From assembly GCA_016181275.1 (NCBI GenBank), contig JACOZQ010000027.1, forward strand, positions 1 through 37,567: a DNA stretch of 37,567 bases. Direction: 5' to 3'. Made by a program: the position numbers and the translations under genes. The notes below the pieces were generated by a model. It was not told the DNA's origin. It did no database searches and saw nothing but the letters and a program-made list of their open reading frames with translations. The stretch comes from Candidatus Woesearchaeota archaeon (lineage in GTDB: Archaea > Nanobdellota > Nanobdellia > SCGC-AAA011-G17 > ARS1403). Below are positions 31,514-37,567 of the stretch, in pieces (the stretch's first letter is position 1; each line of letters starts with the position of its first letter).

Positions 31514-31533
31514 TTCTTAAATTTAAATTAATT

Positions 31534-31641
31534 CGCTCCCTCCGAGATTCGAACTCGGGTCCCGGCCTTTCTTTTTTTTCAAGCTTTTCTAAAGCTTGCC
31601 TCGAAAGGGCCGGATCGTTGACCGGGCTAGACCAAGGGAGC
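31534..31641 (-). tRNA. tRNA-Glu(UUC) with a 33-nt intron
   Basis: Minus-strand cloverleaf: acceptor GCTCCCT/AGGGAGC, anticodon stem CGGCC/GGCCG, loop CTTTCG+A with anticodon TTC, T-arm CCGAG-TTCGAAT-CTCGG, discriminator G73, CCA not encoded. The intron (31569-31601) follows position 37 and forms its own hairpin, CAAGCTTT-AGA-AAAGCTTG. Exon CTTT pairs with intron AAAG, flanked by 3-nt bulges CG|A and AA|A, a good bulge-helix-bulge. Its 5' end is 41 nt from tRNA-Ile, so both may be cotranscribed. Confidence 0.95.
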
Positions 31642-31681
31642 TTGAGAAAAAGTTTTGTTTTAGTGTTTTTAAAAGTTTGGT

Positions 31682-31783
31682 TGGGCTCGAGCGGATTTGA
31701 ACCGCCGACCACCAGCTCTCTTAGAGTTGTAGTCTGGACAGTCATATAAGACTGGTGCTCTAACCAGACTGAGCTACGAGCCC
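31682..31783 (-). tRNA. tRNA-Ile(UAU) with a 27-nt intron
   Basis: Minus-strand cloverleaf: acceptor GGGCTCG/CGAGCCC, D-arm GCTC-AGTCTGGTTA-GAGC, anticodon stem CCAGT/GCTGG, T-arm GGCGG-TTCAAAT-CCGCT, discriminator A73, CCA not encoded. The loop is CTTATA+A, giving anticodon TAT. The intron (31718-31744) follows position 37; exon CTTA pairs perfectly with intron TAAG, flanked by 3-nt bulges TA|T and AG|A, which fixes the splice sites and the anticodon. UAU-anticodon tRNA-Ile is rare in archaea, which normally use CAU with agmatidine. Confidence 0.9.
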
Positions 31784-31824
31784 ATAACAAGTCTTAGAAA
31801 TAATATTCTTTTAAATGTTTTGGA

Positions 31825-32223
31825 TTAAAAATACAGAACTTCTAAAGCCTTGACAGATGCCCCCGCCATAACAAATATAACCCCCGATGTATAAACCGGG
31901 TCTTCTTCACGAAATTTTTTTACATAATCTGGAGCGATGCCATAAGCGATAGGGATAGCAGCTACTGTTGCTGCTAAACAATGAGATGTAATACTTTCTA
32001 AATCTAAATTAGCTCCGAATTTATTTGCAGTCTCAATAACAAATTCCCCTGCTCTTGCTACTCCATATCCTCCAATTGTAAATCCTAAAATAGATGCCAT
32101 TTCTTGATCATAATTGTGTGATTCTTTAATTCTTTCAGGCATAATTCCTTTTACTTTATGGAAAGCCCAATTACATGCTTTGATAACATATCCTTTTTCT
32201 TTTGGTATTTTAGGTATTTTCAT
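31825..32223 (-). CDS. Hypothetical protein with hydrophobic helices, 132 aa
   Basis: I do not recognise it. The protein has three moderately hydrophobic segments: ASILGFTIGGYGVARAGEFVIETA, HCLAATVAAIPIAYGIA and YTSGVIFVMAGASVKALEVLYF. It may therefore be a small membrane protein. The N-terminus is basic (KIPKIPKEKGYVIKACNWAFHKVKGIMPERIK). It lies between tRNA-Ile (same strand, 41 nt downstream) and the divergent GTPase gene. Confidence 0.6.
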   Translation of the reverse strand: MKIPKIPKEKGYVIKACNWAFHKVKGIMPERIKESHNYDQEMASILGFTIGGYGVARAGEFVIETANKFGANLDLESITSHCLAATVAAIPIAYGIAPDYVKKFREEDPVYTSGVIFVMAGASVKALEVLYF

Positions 32224-32264
32224 AGACAGTTATATTTAAAAGCCATTTAAAAATATTATCAATT

Positions 32265-33455
32265 ATGTTAATTGGATTGGTTGGAGGACCTAGTAAAGGA
32301 AAAAGCACTTTTTTTAAAGCTGCTACTCTTGCTGAAGTAGAGATATCGGCCCGTCCATTTACCACCCTTAGTGCAAAAGAGGGAGAAGCTTATGTCAAAG
32401 TTGATTGCGTCGACAAGGAATTTAAAACTCAATGCAATCCTAGATATGGCTTCTGCTTGAATCATAAAAGATTTGTTCCTGTAAAACTAATGGATGTCCC
32501 TGGATTAGTTGAAGGAGCAAGTGAAGGAAAAGGAATGGGAAACCAATTTCTTGACAGTCTAAATGAAGCTGATGCCTTAATACACATCATAGATATTTCC
32601 GGAAGCACTGATAAAAATGGAAACCAAGTTGAGAAATTAAGCCATGATCCTGAAGAAGATATTAAATTCCTTGAAAAAGAACTTGATCAATGGTATTTGC
32701 GCATTATTAAAAAGGGATGGGATAAATTTTCAAGAACAGTAACTCAAACAAATTTAGACATTAAAAAATCCCTTGCTAAACAATTATCAGGATTGAGAGT
32801 TAATGAAGAAACTGCGCAGGAATCAATAAAATCTTTGAACTTAAATCATAATCCTTCTTCCTGGAGCGGACAAGACCTTTTTAATCTGGCCCGAGAATTA
32901 AGAAAAAGAACCAAGCCGATAATAATTGCTGCCAACAAAATCGACATTGAAGGAGCTAAATTCAATTTTGAAAAATTAAAAGAAAAATATGAGATGATTG
33001 CATGCAGCGCTGAAGTTGAATTGGCTTTGAGAGAAGCTGCCAAGCATGAGCTCATAAAATATGTTCCTGGTGAAGACAAATTTGAGATTAAAAAAGACAA
33101 TGAAAACAAATTGAGCTCGGATAAAAAAAATGCTTTGCACTTTATTGAGCAATTTTTAGAAGAAAATAAATCCACTGGAATTCAGGACATTTTGAACAAA
33201 ATTGTTTTTGAAAAATTAAAATACATTTATGTTTTTCCTGGAGGTGTAAACAACTTGAAAGATTCGGAAGGGAGGATTATTCCTGATTGTTTTTTGCTTG
33301 AAGAGGGAAGCACTGCTCTTGATTTTGCATATAAAATCCACAAGGATTTAGGAGATAATTTTGTAAAAGCCATAAATGTAAAAGATAAAAAACCAATTGG
33401 AAGAGACTATAAGTTGAAAAACAGAGACGTAATAGAGGTTGTTACAAGAAAATGA
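32265..33455 (+). CDS. YchF/OLA1-type TGS-domain GTPase (archaeal Obg-related)
   Basis: The 396-residue translational GTPase of the Obg/YchF superfamily is predicted to be cytoplasmic and ribosome-associated. Motifs: G1 GGPSKGKST (7-15), G3 DVPGLVEGA, G4 AANKID, and a C-terminal TGS domain (YVFPGGVNN...DCFLLEEGSTALDFAYKIHKDLGDNF...YKLKNRDVIEVVTRK). G4 reads NKxD, so GTP rather than the ATP preference of bacterial YchF/OLA1 (NMxE) is expected. The coiled insert around 135-190 is typical. Transcribed divergently from the 132-aa gene. Confidence 0.9.
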   Translation: MLIGLVGGPSKGKSTFFKAATLAEVEISARPFTTLSAKEGEAYVKVDCVDKEFKTQCNPRYGFCLNHKRFVPVKLMDVPGLVEGASEGKGMGNQFLDSLNEADALIHIIDISGSTDKNGNQVEKLSHDPEEDIKFLEKELDQWYLRIIKKGWDKFSRTVTQTNLDIKKSLAKQLSGLRVNEETAQESIKSLNLNHNPSSWSGQDLFNLARELRKRTKPIIIAANKIDIEGAKFNFEKLKEKYEMIACSAEVELALREAAKHELIKYVPGEDKFEIKKDNENKLSSDKKNALHFIEQFLEENKSTGIQDILNKIVFEKLKYIYVFPGGVNNLKDSEGRIIPDCFLLEEGSTALDFAYKIHKDLGDNFVKAINVKDKKPIGRDYKLKNRDVIEVVTRK

Positions 33456-33496
33456 AAATAATAAGTTTTATATAGGATAACATCCCATTTTTGTTT

Positions 33497-34222
33497 ATGA
33501 AAATCCATCTTCATGAAAAACCACAGAATGTTAGATTAGTTTTAGGTTTTCCTGGTTTTGGATTGGTTGGTACAATTGCTACAAAATTCTTGATTGAGCA
33601 CCTTGATGTTAAAAAAATCGGCGAGATTGAATCAAACAAGCTTCTTCCTTTGGCTGCAATTCATAAAAATAAACTAATTGGCCCTCTTGATTTGTTTTAC
33701 AATAAAAAGTATAATTTAGTCATACTGCAAACACTATCCGAATTAGCTGGATTTGAATGGAAAATCGGCGATGTTATTGAAGAATTAACAAGAATATTAA
33801 ATATCAAAGAAGTAATTATTCTAGAAGGCTTGCCAGCAGAGAATAAAGCAAAGGGAGCTCTCAAGACTTTCTTTTATTCCAGCAATAATACAAAAGCCGG
33901 AGAAAGAATGGGATTATCTTTACTGCAAGAGGGAGTGATGATGGGAGCAACAGCAACTGTCATGCTAAAATTGGAAGATATTCCTGTTTCCGTTATATTA
34001 GCTGAAAGTCCAAGCAAATTTCCAGACAGTGAGGCTGCTGCGAGAACAATTCAATCATTGGACAAATACTTCGGAATGGACATTGACTATAAGCCATTAA
34101 TGAAAGCTGCTAAAAACTTTGAAGTCATGCTGAAAGAAATGATGGACAAAGTAAAAGAACAACAAGTTACTGCAACGCCAGCAACAAGAACAAGAGATCC
34201 TGACACTGAATACATCGGATAA
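33497..34222 (+). CDS. PAC2-family protein (proteasome assembly chaperone-like)
   Basis: The protein (241 residues from the ATG at 33497) matches the PAC2 superfamily: RLVLGFPGFGLVGTIATKFLIEHLDVKKIGEIESNKLLPLAAIHKNKL, IEELTRILNIKEVIILEGLPAENK and ILAESPSKFPDSEAAARTIQSLDKYF. Archaeal PbaA/PbaB relatives bind proteasome components or the 20S core. I prefer ATG 33497 over the TTG at 33491: TATA-like TTTTATATAG is about 25 nt upstream. The C-terminus is short and unstructured (QQVTATPATRTRDPDTEYIG). Repeat copy 4 lies just beyond its stop. Confidence 0.9.
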   Translation: MKIHLHEKPQNVRLVLGFPGFGLVGTIATKFLIEHLDVKKIGEIESNKLLPLAAIHKNKLIGPLDLFYNKKYNLVILQTLSELAGFEWKIGDVIEELTRILNIKEVIILEGLPAENKAKGALKTFFYSSNNTKAGERMGLSLLQEGVMMGATATVMLKLEDIPVSVILAESPSKFPDSEAAARTIQSLDKYFGMDIDYKPLMKAAKNFEVMLKEMMDKVKEQQVTATPATRTRDPDTEYIG

Positions 34223-34234
34223 TTATTTTCAACC

Positions 34235-34270
34235 GCTTTGCTGACGAAAACTACGTTTTCATGCTTTCCT
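34235..34270 (+). repeat. Dispersed hairpin repeat, degenerate copy 4
   Basis: In plus orientation it reads GCTGACGAAAACTACGTTTTCATGCTTTCC. Compared with the minus-strand sense of copies 1-3 (for example GCTGATGGACAACAAAGTTTTCCATTTGCCTTTCC) it keeps GCTGAyG, GTTTTC and the CTTTCC end. The stem is now perfectly paired, GAAAAC/GTTTTC, with loop TAC. It starts 13 nt after the PAC2 stop, on the same strand, and is followed by TTTTTAG. Confidence 0.55.
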
Positions 34271-34314
34271 TTTTAGATAAATTTTATAAATTATCATTTT
34301 TAATCTATACTTGA

Positions 34315-35289
34315 ATGAAAAATAGATCTAGAATAAATTGCATTGGAATTGAATCAACTGCGCATACATTTTCATGCTCTGTTGTAAATGATAAAGGAGA
34401 AATTTTAAGCGAAGAAAGAGAGATGTATAAATCTCCTGACATGGGAATAATTCCTAATAAATGCGCCGAATTTCTTAAAAACGTAAAAGACAAATTAATT
34501 AAAAAAGTGATCACAGAATCGGGAGTTAAAAAGTTTGAGCTGATTGCTTTTTCACAAGGTCCTGGAATGCCATTATCTTTATGGGTTGGAGCTAATGCTG
34601 CTAAAGAACAAGCAATAATATTTAATTCACCATTAATTGGTGTTTCACACCTGATTGCACATTTAGAAATTGGAAAATTAATGTGCAAAGCTAAAGACCC
34701 TGTTTATATTTTAGCTACTGGAGCTAACACGCAGATAATTGCTTTTGAAGGAGAAAAATATAGAATCTTTGGAGAATGTCTAACAATCGGAATTGGAAAT
34801 GCTCTTGACAAATTCGGAAGGGAGATTGGACTCGGATTTCCAGCCGGACCTAAAATTGAAGAGTTTGCTAAAAAAGGAAAATACATTGAGCTGCCTTATG
34901 TTGTGAAGGGAATGGATGTCGAATTCTCAGGGATAATAACAAAGGCAATCCGTCTTTATAAAAAAGGAGCTAAAAAAGAAGATTTATGTTTTTCTCTGCA
35001 GGAAACAATGTTTTCAATGCTGACTGAAGTTGCTGAAAGAGCTCTTGCTCATACTGATAAAAATGAGCTGCTGCTGATTGGTGGCGTTGCTGCAAATAAA
35101 AGACTAATTGAAATGCTTGAAACAATGTGCAAAGAAAGAAATGCTAAATTTGAAGTTGTTCCATTTAAATGGAGCGGCGATAATGCTGCAATGATTGCAT
35201 GGACTGGAATTTTAAATTACAAGAAAAATAAAAAAAGCTTGGAGCTAAAAAAAATTGAGATAAATCCTAAGTGGAGGATTGACGCCTGA
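34315..35289 (+). CDS. kae1: Kae1, tRNA N6-adenosine threonylcarbamoyltransferase
   Basis: Kae1 is the catalytic subunit of KEOPS, which transfers threonylcarbamoyl to A37 of ANN-decoding tRNAs (t6A). The 324-residue ASKHA-fold protein has GIESTAHTFSCSVV at the start, the metal-binding SHLIAHLEIG with His112 and His116, LATGANTQII, DKFGREIGLGFPAGPKIEEFA, and the C-terminal LLIGGVAANKRL and KWSGDNAAMIAWTG. The usual GPGLGP...LRVG motif reads GPGMPLSLWVG, somewhat altered. Not fused to Bud32, which is absent from the window. TATA-like TTTTATAAA about 25 nt upstream indicates a leaderless transcript. Confidence 0.96.
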   Translation: MKNRSRINCIGIESTAHTFSCSVVNDKGEILSEEREMYKSPDMGIIPNKCAEFLKNVKDKLIKKVITESGVKKFELIAFSQGPGMPLSLWVGANAAKEQAIIFNSPLIGVSHLIAHLEIGKLMCKAKDPVYILATGANTQIIAFEGEKYRIFGECLTIGIGNALDKFGREIGLGFPAGPKIEEFAKKGKYIELPYVVKGMDVEFSGIITKAIRLYKKGAKKEDLCFSLQETMFSMLTEVAERALAHTDKNELLLIGGVAANKRLIEMLETMCKERNAKFEVVPFKWSGDNAAMIAWTGILNYKKNKKSLELKKIEINPKWRIDA

Positions 35290-35725
35290 TCCTACTCAAC
35301 AAATCCAAACCGAAAGTCCGATAACTCTCTAAATAAGGCCCTCTAATTTCTGCATTCATTTCAGCTAATTCAATGGGATATTGGTGCTGTAAATACCAAC
35401 TAATATCTCTTAGAACTTCAATGGAATCCAATGAGCTATAAGTAAGATTTTTCCAATCCTTAATTGATTCCCCAATCTTTCTTAAATTTCTTCCTGGAAT
35501 TCTTCTATTTTTTCCACGATTGTTTTTAAAGAAATCTGCTTTATAATGATGCATGAACATTCTTTCCCCACTTATATCCGGAGTAACAACTTCACAAATT
35601 CTTATTTTTAAAACAGGACCTTTAAAATTCTCAATTGCACAATTGCAAATATCTTTTTCAAATTGAGTTATATTCCTTATTTGTGTTGACTCTGCTTCTA
35701 ATTGTTCTGATTGTGCTGATTGCAT
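35267..35725 (-). CDS. Hypothetical protein, 152 aa
   Basis: I do not recognise it. The protein is soluble and mostly helical, with a Cys-containing segment ITQFEKDICNCAIENFKGPVLKIRICEVVTPDISGERMFMHHYKADFFK, followed by NRGKNRRIPGRNLRKIGESIKDWKNLTYSSLDSIEVLRDISWYLQHQYPIELAEMN. The N-terminus MQSAQSEQLEAESTQ is polar. A TATA-like GATTTATAAATTG lies about 25 nt upstream of the ATG. Its 3' end overlaps the kae1 coding end by 23 nt in antisense. Confidence 0.6.
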   Translation of the reverse strand: MQSAQSEQLEAESTQIRNITQFEKDICNCAIENFKGPVLKIRICEVVTPDISGERMFMHHYKADFFKNNRGKNRRIPGRNLRKIGESIKDWKNLTYSSLDSIEVLRDISWYLQHQYPIELAEMNAEIRGPYLESYRTFGLDLLSRIRRQSST

Positions 35726-35809
35726 GCATTTTTCTTGATTTTTGCAATTTATAAATCTTTCTAATTTTAGTCACTTAATAGTAATTAACTTTAAAAGAAA
35801 ATAATTAGA

Positions 35810-36037
35810 TTATCGATACATTATCGTCGAGAAGAAATTAACTCTATCTAATTGATACATAATATATAAAATTATTACTATTAGAATGAGAATGGTGGCT
35901 ATCAATGCGCATTTCCCTGCAAAGTTAATTTTCTGCCAGCGTACCTGCTCACGCATCAACCTCTGAGAATATCCTAGCTTGTATGTTCCTGTTTTATCTT
36001 TCCAGACAAGATTGCTCTCATCCTTATCTATTGCCAT
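35810..36037 (-). CDS. Hypothetical single-pass membrane protein, 75 aa
   Basis: The protein has a polar N-terminal part (MAIDKDESNLVWKDKTGTYKLGYSQRLMREQVRWQKINF) and one transmembrane segment, GKCALIATILILIVIILYIMYQL (about 41-63). With basic residues before the segment, the N-terminus is probably cytoplasmic. No family is recognised. It lies 46 nt after the secretion-ATPase-like gene on the same strand. Confidence 0.6.
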   Translation of the reverse strand: MAIDKDESNLVWKDKTGTYKLGYSQRLMREQVRWQKINFAGKCALIATILILIVIILYIMYQLDRVNFFSTIMYR

Positions 36038-36083
36038 AAAACAGAACTTGAAAAGGGCTTTTATAAAGTTTGTTGTGAAGCAA

Positions 36084-37034
36084 CTATTGTTTTATTATAG
36101 TGAATCTCGAGCCCATGATAGGATTATAAAAAGCTGAGACCTTTAAATTTTTATAGATCCCTTCTAATGCAGGATTTTCCTCTGAAATTTTTAGATTTAT
36201 TTTGTCTGCCATGTTAATGATGAAGTTGTCAAGCTCTTCATTTGTATCAAACTGAATATTTGTCTTCAAAATCTCCTTCTTGTATTTCACTTTTATATCA
36301 TCATATGAACTGCAGATTATTTCGGAAACATCCGGATTATTAATTAATGGATCTATTTTTCCAAATCCCTTTATGTACTTCACAAGAAAATATTTTATTT
36401 TTTTCAGATAACTGTCGGAGTATTTTATATTTAGCTCATTGCACGTGTTTTTTATTTCATTTATCAGAAAAGATTCCTGCTCCAAAACTTCTGGATTGCT
36501 TATTATCTGCTGCTTCAATTTATTCTTTACCTGCTGGAATATTTTCCAATCAGTTGATTCCATCTCAGGCTCGACGATATTAAACTTTAAAATTCCATTC
36601 TCCTTGCTTATTGTCAGCATGAAATCCTGAAAGTTTATACCACCCCCCTTTACATTCATTCCTGCTTCTTTATTTTGAATTGGAATTACAGCTGGCGGAG
36701 CCGGAGGTAATGGTGGCGCTTCTGGAAGATTCTCATGCAATATAATTTTCCTCGGAAACTTATCCCATTCCCCATGTGTTACTATTTTTCTCTCTGGTTC
36801 CTGCTCAAAATTTTTCAGCTCGGCATGCTCATATGATTTCTCAAATCTTTTCGTTCTTGGTCTTGACGGGTAATTTTTTCCTGCAAACAATAAAGACTTT
36901 GTAAAAGATTTAACAAAGCGGACATTCTGCCTCAATTCCTTGGAAGGTTCTTTGTCGAGAATTGAAAGAAGCTTTTCCAATTCATCCAATGCTTTTTTTT
37001 GTTCTGGATTCGGAGAAATAAATTGGATCGTCAT
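36084..37034 (-). CDS. Stand-alone N-terminal domain of a type II/IV secretion ATPase
   Basis: The C-terminal 130 residues match the N-terminal domain of archaeal GspE/FlaI/PilB-type ATPases: YLKKIKYFLVKYIKGFGKIDPLINNPDVSEIICSSYDDIKVKYKKEILKTNIQFDTNEELDNFIINMADKINLKISEENPALEGIYKNLKVSAFYNPIMGSRFTIIKQ. In full-length enzymes GSRFTIRK leads into the RecA-like domain with Walker A; here a stop follows three residues later (IKQ). The preceding 180 residues are charged, with a Pro-rich spacer (PEAPPLPPAPPAVIPI). It cannot hydrolyse ATP alone. Loss of the ATPase domain or a regulatory role is possible. Confidence 0.8.
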   Translation of the reverse strand: MTIQFISPNPEQKKALDELEKLLSILDKEPSKELRQNVRFVKSFTKSLLFAGKNYPSRPRTKRFEKSYEHAELKNFEQEPERKIVTHGEWDKFPRKIILHENLPEAPPLPPAPPAVIPIQNKEAGMNVKGGGINFQDFMLTISKENGILKFNIVEPEMESTDWKIFQQVKNKLKQQIISNPEVLEQESFLINEIKNTCNELNIKYSDSYLKKIKYFLVKYIKGFGKIDPLINNPDVSEIICSSYDDIKVKYKKEILKTNIQFDTNEELDNFIINMADKINLKISEENPALEGIYKNLKVSAFYNPIMGSRFTIIKQ

Positions 37035-37051
37035 TATTAATTATTAATTTA

Positions 37052-37414
37052 TTACTCTGGGAATAATTTATGCTCTGAAGGCTGGCCTGCTTTCATATAC
37101 TTTTGAACTAAAATCAAGCCGCGCATTATTGTCTTGTTTTGCTCAACTAGGTCTGAAATTTTCCCTAACAATGGCTTCAATCTTTCATCATCATTTTCAG
37201 CTATCATATATTTTCCTGCCTCTCTGAAGAAATTAACCATGTCTTCTATCTGCTTCGATGTTGAAGACAACTGCTTTGAAACCTGATTATTGCTTTCGAT
37301 TAATTCAATTAATTTCTGCTGCAATTTCACATTAGAATCAATTAAATTCTGCTGCAATGAAGGGCTTTTTTCCGCCGCTTTCATTGTTTTTTGAGGATTA
37401 TTCTTTGCTGCCAA
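37052..37414 (-). CDS. Hypothetical coiled-coil protein, 120 aa
   Basis: The protein is almost all helix with coiled-coil heptads: SLQQNLIDSNVKLQQKLIELIESNNQVSKQLSSTSKQIEDMVNFFREAGKYMIA and LKPLLGKISDLVEQNKTIMRGLILVQKYMKAGQ. The N-terminal MAAKNNPQKTMKAAEKS is basic. No family is named. It lies 17 nt upstream of the secretion-ATPase-like gene on the same strand, so the two are probably cotranscribed and may act together at the membrane. Confidence 0.7.
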   Translation of the reverse strand: MAAKNNPQKTMKAAEKSPSLQQNLIDSNVKLQQKLIELIESNNQVSKQLSSTSKQIEDMVNFFREAGKYMIAENDDERLKPLLGKISDLVEQNKTIMRGLILVQKYMKAGQPSEHKLFPE

Positions 37415-37481
37415 TTATATCACCTAAGATTATAAATCTATGGAGTTATATAAAGATTTTGTTTTACCGTAACCGTTTAGC

Positions 37482-37502
37482 TGCTAAGAGTTTGCCTTAG
37501 CA
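37482..37502. repeat. Short perfect hairpin near the window end
   Basis: TGCTAAG-AGTTTGC-CTTAGCA is a 7-bp perfect stem with a 7-nt loop in an intergenic region. No T-arm or acceptor stem flanks it, so it is not a tRNA. Nothing else is recognisable from 37415 to 37567; the next gene lies outside the window. Confidence 0.4.
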
Positions 37503-37567
37503 TGCTATAGGTATTAAATCCTCTCAAATTCCATGTGGCTAGTACAGATATGATTGTCTCTTTAATC

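Noticed and set aside
31506-31790. 94-aa minus-strand ORF
   Set aside because: It is the conceptual translation of the tRNA-Glu and tRNA-Ile genes, which lie on the same strand; the cloverleafs explain the sequence.
37480-37550. tRNA-like sequence near the window end
   Set aside because: The hairpin resembles a variable arm and GGTATTAAATCC resembles a T-arm, but there is no matching acceptor stem or canonical TTC loop.
1-37567. CRISPR array or insertion sequence
   Set aside because: No evenly spaced direct repeats with unique spacers, no cas genes and no transposase were seen; the only repeat family is the dispersed hairpin element.

Overview
The window is a low-GC archaeal chromosome segment. 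The archaeal identity is clear from genes that read directly: an archaeal RNA polymerase operon (H, B'', B', A', A''), aCPSF1/FttA, a proteasome beta subunit, archaeal-type CCA transferase, L30e, NusA, S12 and S7, Kae1, a PAC2 protein and a TGS-domain YchF-type GTPase. Short intergenic distances, short proteins, intron-rich tRNAs and many unrecognised small proteins suggest a DPANN lineage (Pacearchaeota/Woesearchaeota-like). That placement is inference, not a search result.

Layout. 1-7.4 kb: AlkD-like repair protein, DASS-type anion transporter, CCA transferase, a small winged-helix regulator, a HicB-like/HicA-like pair in tail-to-tail orientation, proteasome beta and FttA. 7.4-9.0 kb: a hypothetical, a 3-hydroxyisobutyrate-dehydrogenase-like enzyme and a tiny ribbon-helix-helix gene that appears frameshifted. 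9.0-20.4 kb: one long minus-strand information block, rpoH-rpoB2-rpoB1-rpoA1-(membrane ORF)-rpoA2, then rpl30e-nusA-rps12-(87-aa ORF)-rps7. rpoA2 carries a 473-residue homing-endonuclease intein in the trigger loop. 20.6-23.9 kb: intron-containing tRNA-Lys and tRNA-Ser genes, a lipoprotein, an Lrp-type regulator, a DsbA-like thioredoxin-fold protein and small hypotheticals. 23.9-31.3 kb: an accessory block on the plus strand, made of an ABC-2 exporter pair, a GNAT coupled to an HELTH metallopeptidase-like protein, and an M29 aminopeptidase with two tandem C45/Ntn hydrolases, followed by MsrA on the other strand. 31.5-35.3 kb: intron-containing tRNA-Glu and tRNA-Ile(UAU) genes, YchF-type GTPase, PAC2 and Kae1. 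35.3-37.5 kb: small hypotheticals and a protein that is only the N-terminal domain of a type II/IV secretion ATPase.

How genes work together. Transcription (RNAP, NusA, FttA), translation (S7, S12, L30e, tRNAs, CCA transferase, Kae1 for t6A) and protein turnover (proteasome beta, PAC2) dominate. Many first genes have a TATA-like box about 22-30 nt before the start codon (leaderless arrangement), while several internal operon genes have GGAGG-type ribosome binding sites. The 24-31 kb block is three short transcription units whose products suggest peptide export, modification and hydrolysis.

Most notable observations: the trigger-loop intein; introns at position 37/38 in all four tRNA genes; a tRNA-Ile with a UAU anticodon; a dispersed ~35-nt hairpin repeat (three near-identical copies and one degenerate copy) lying just 3' of genes; convergent HicA/HicB with a 26-bp operator-like palindrome; a frameshifted RHH gene; and unrecognised ORFs embedded in the RNAP and ribosomal-protein operons.
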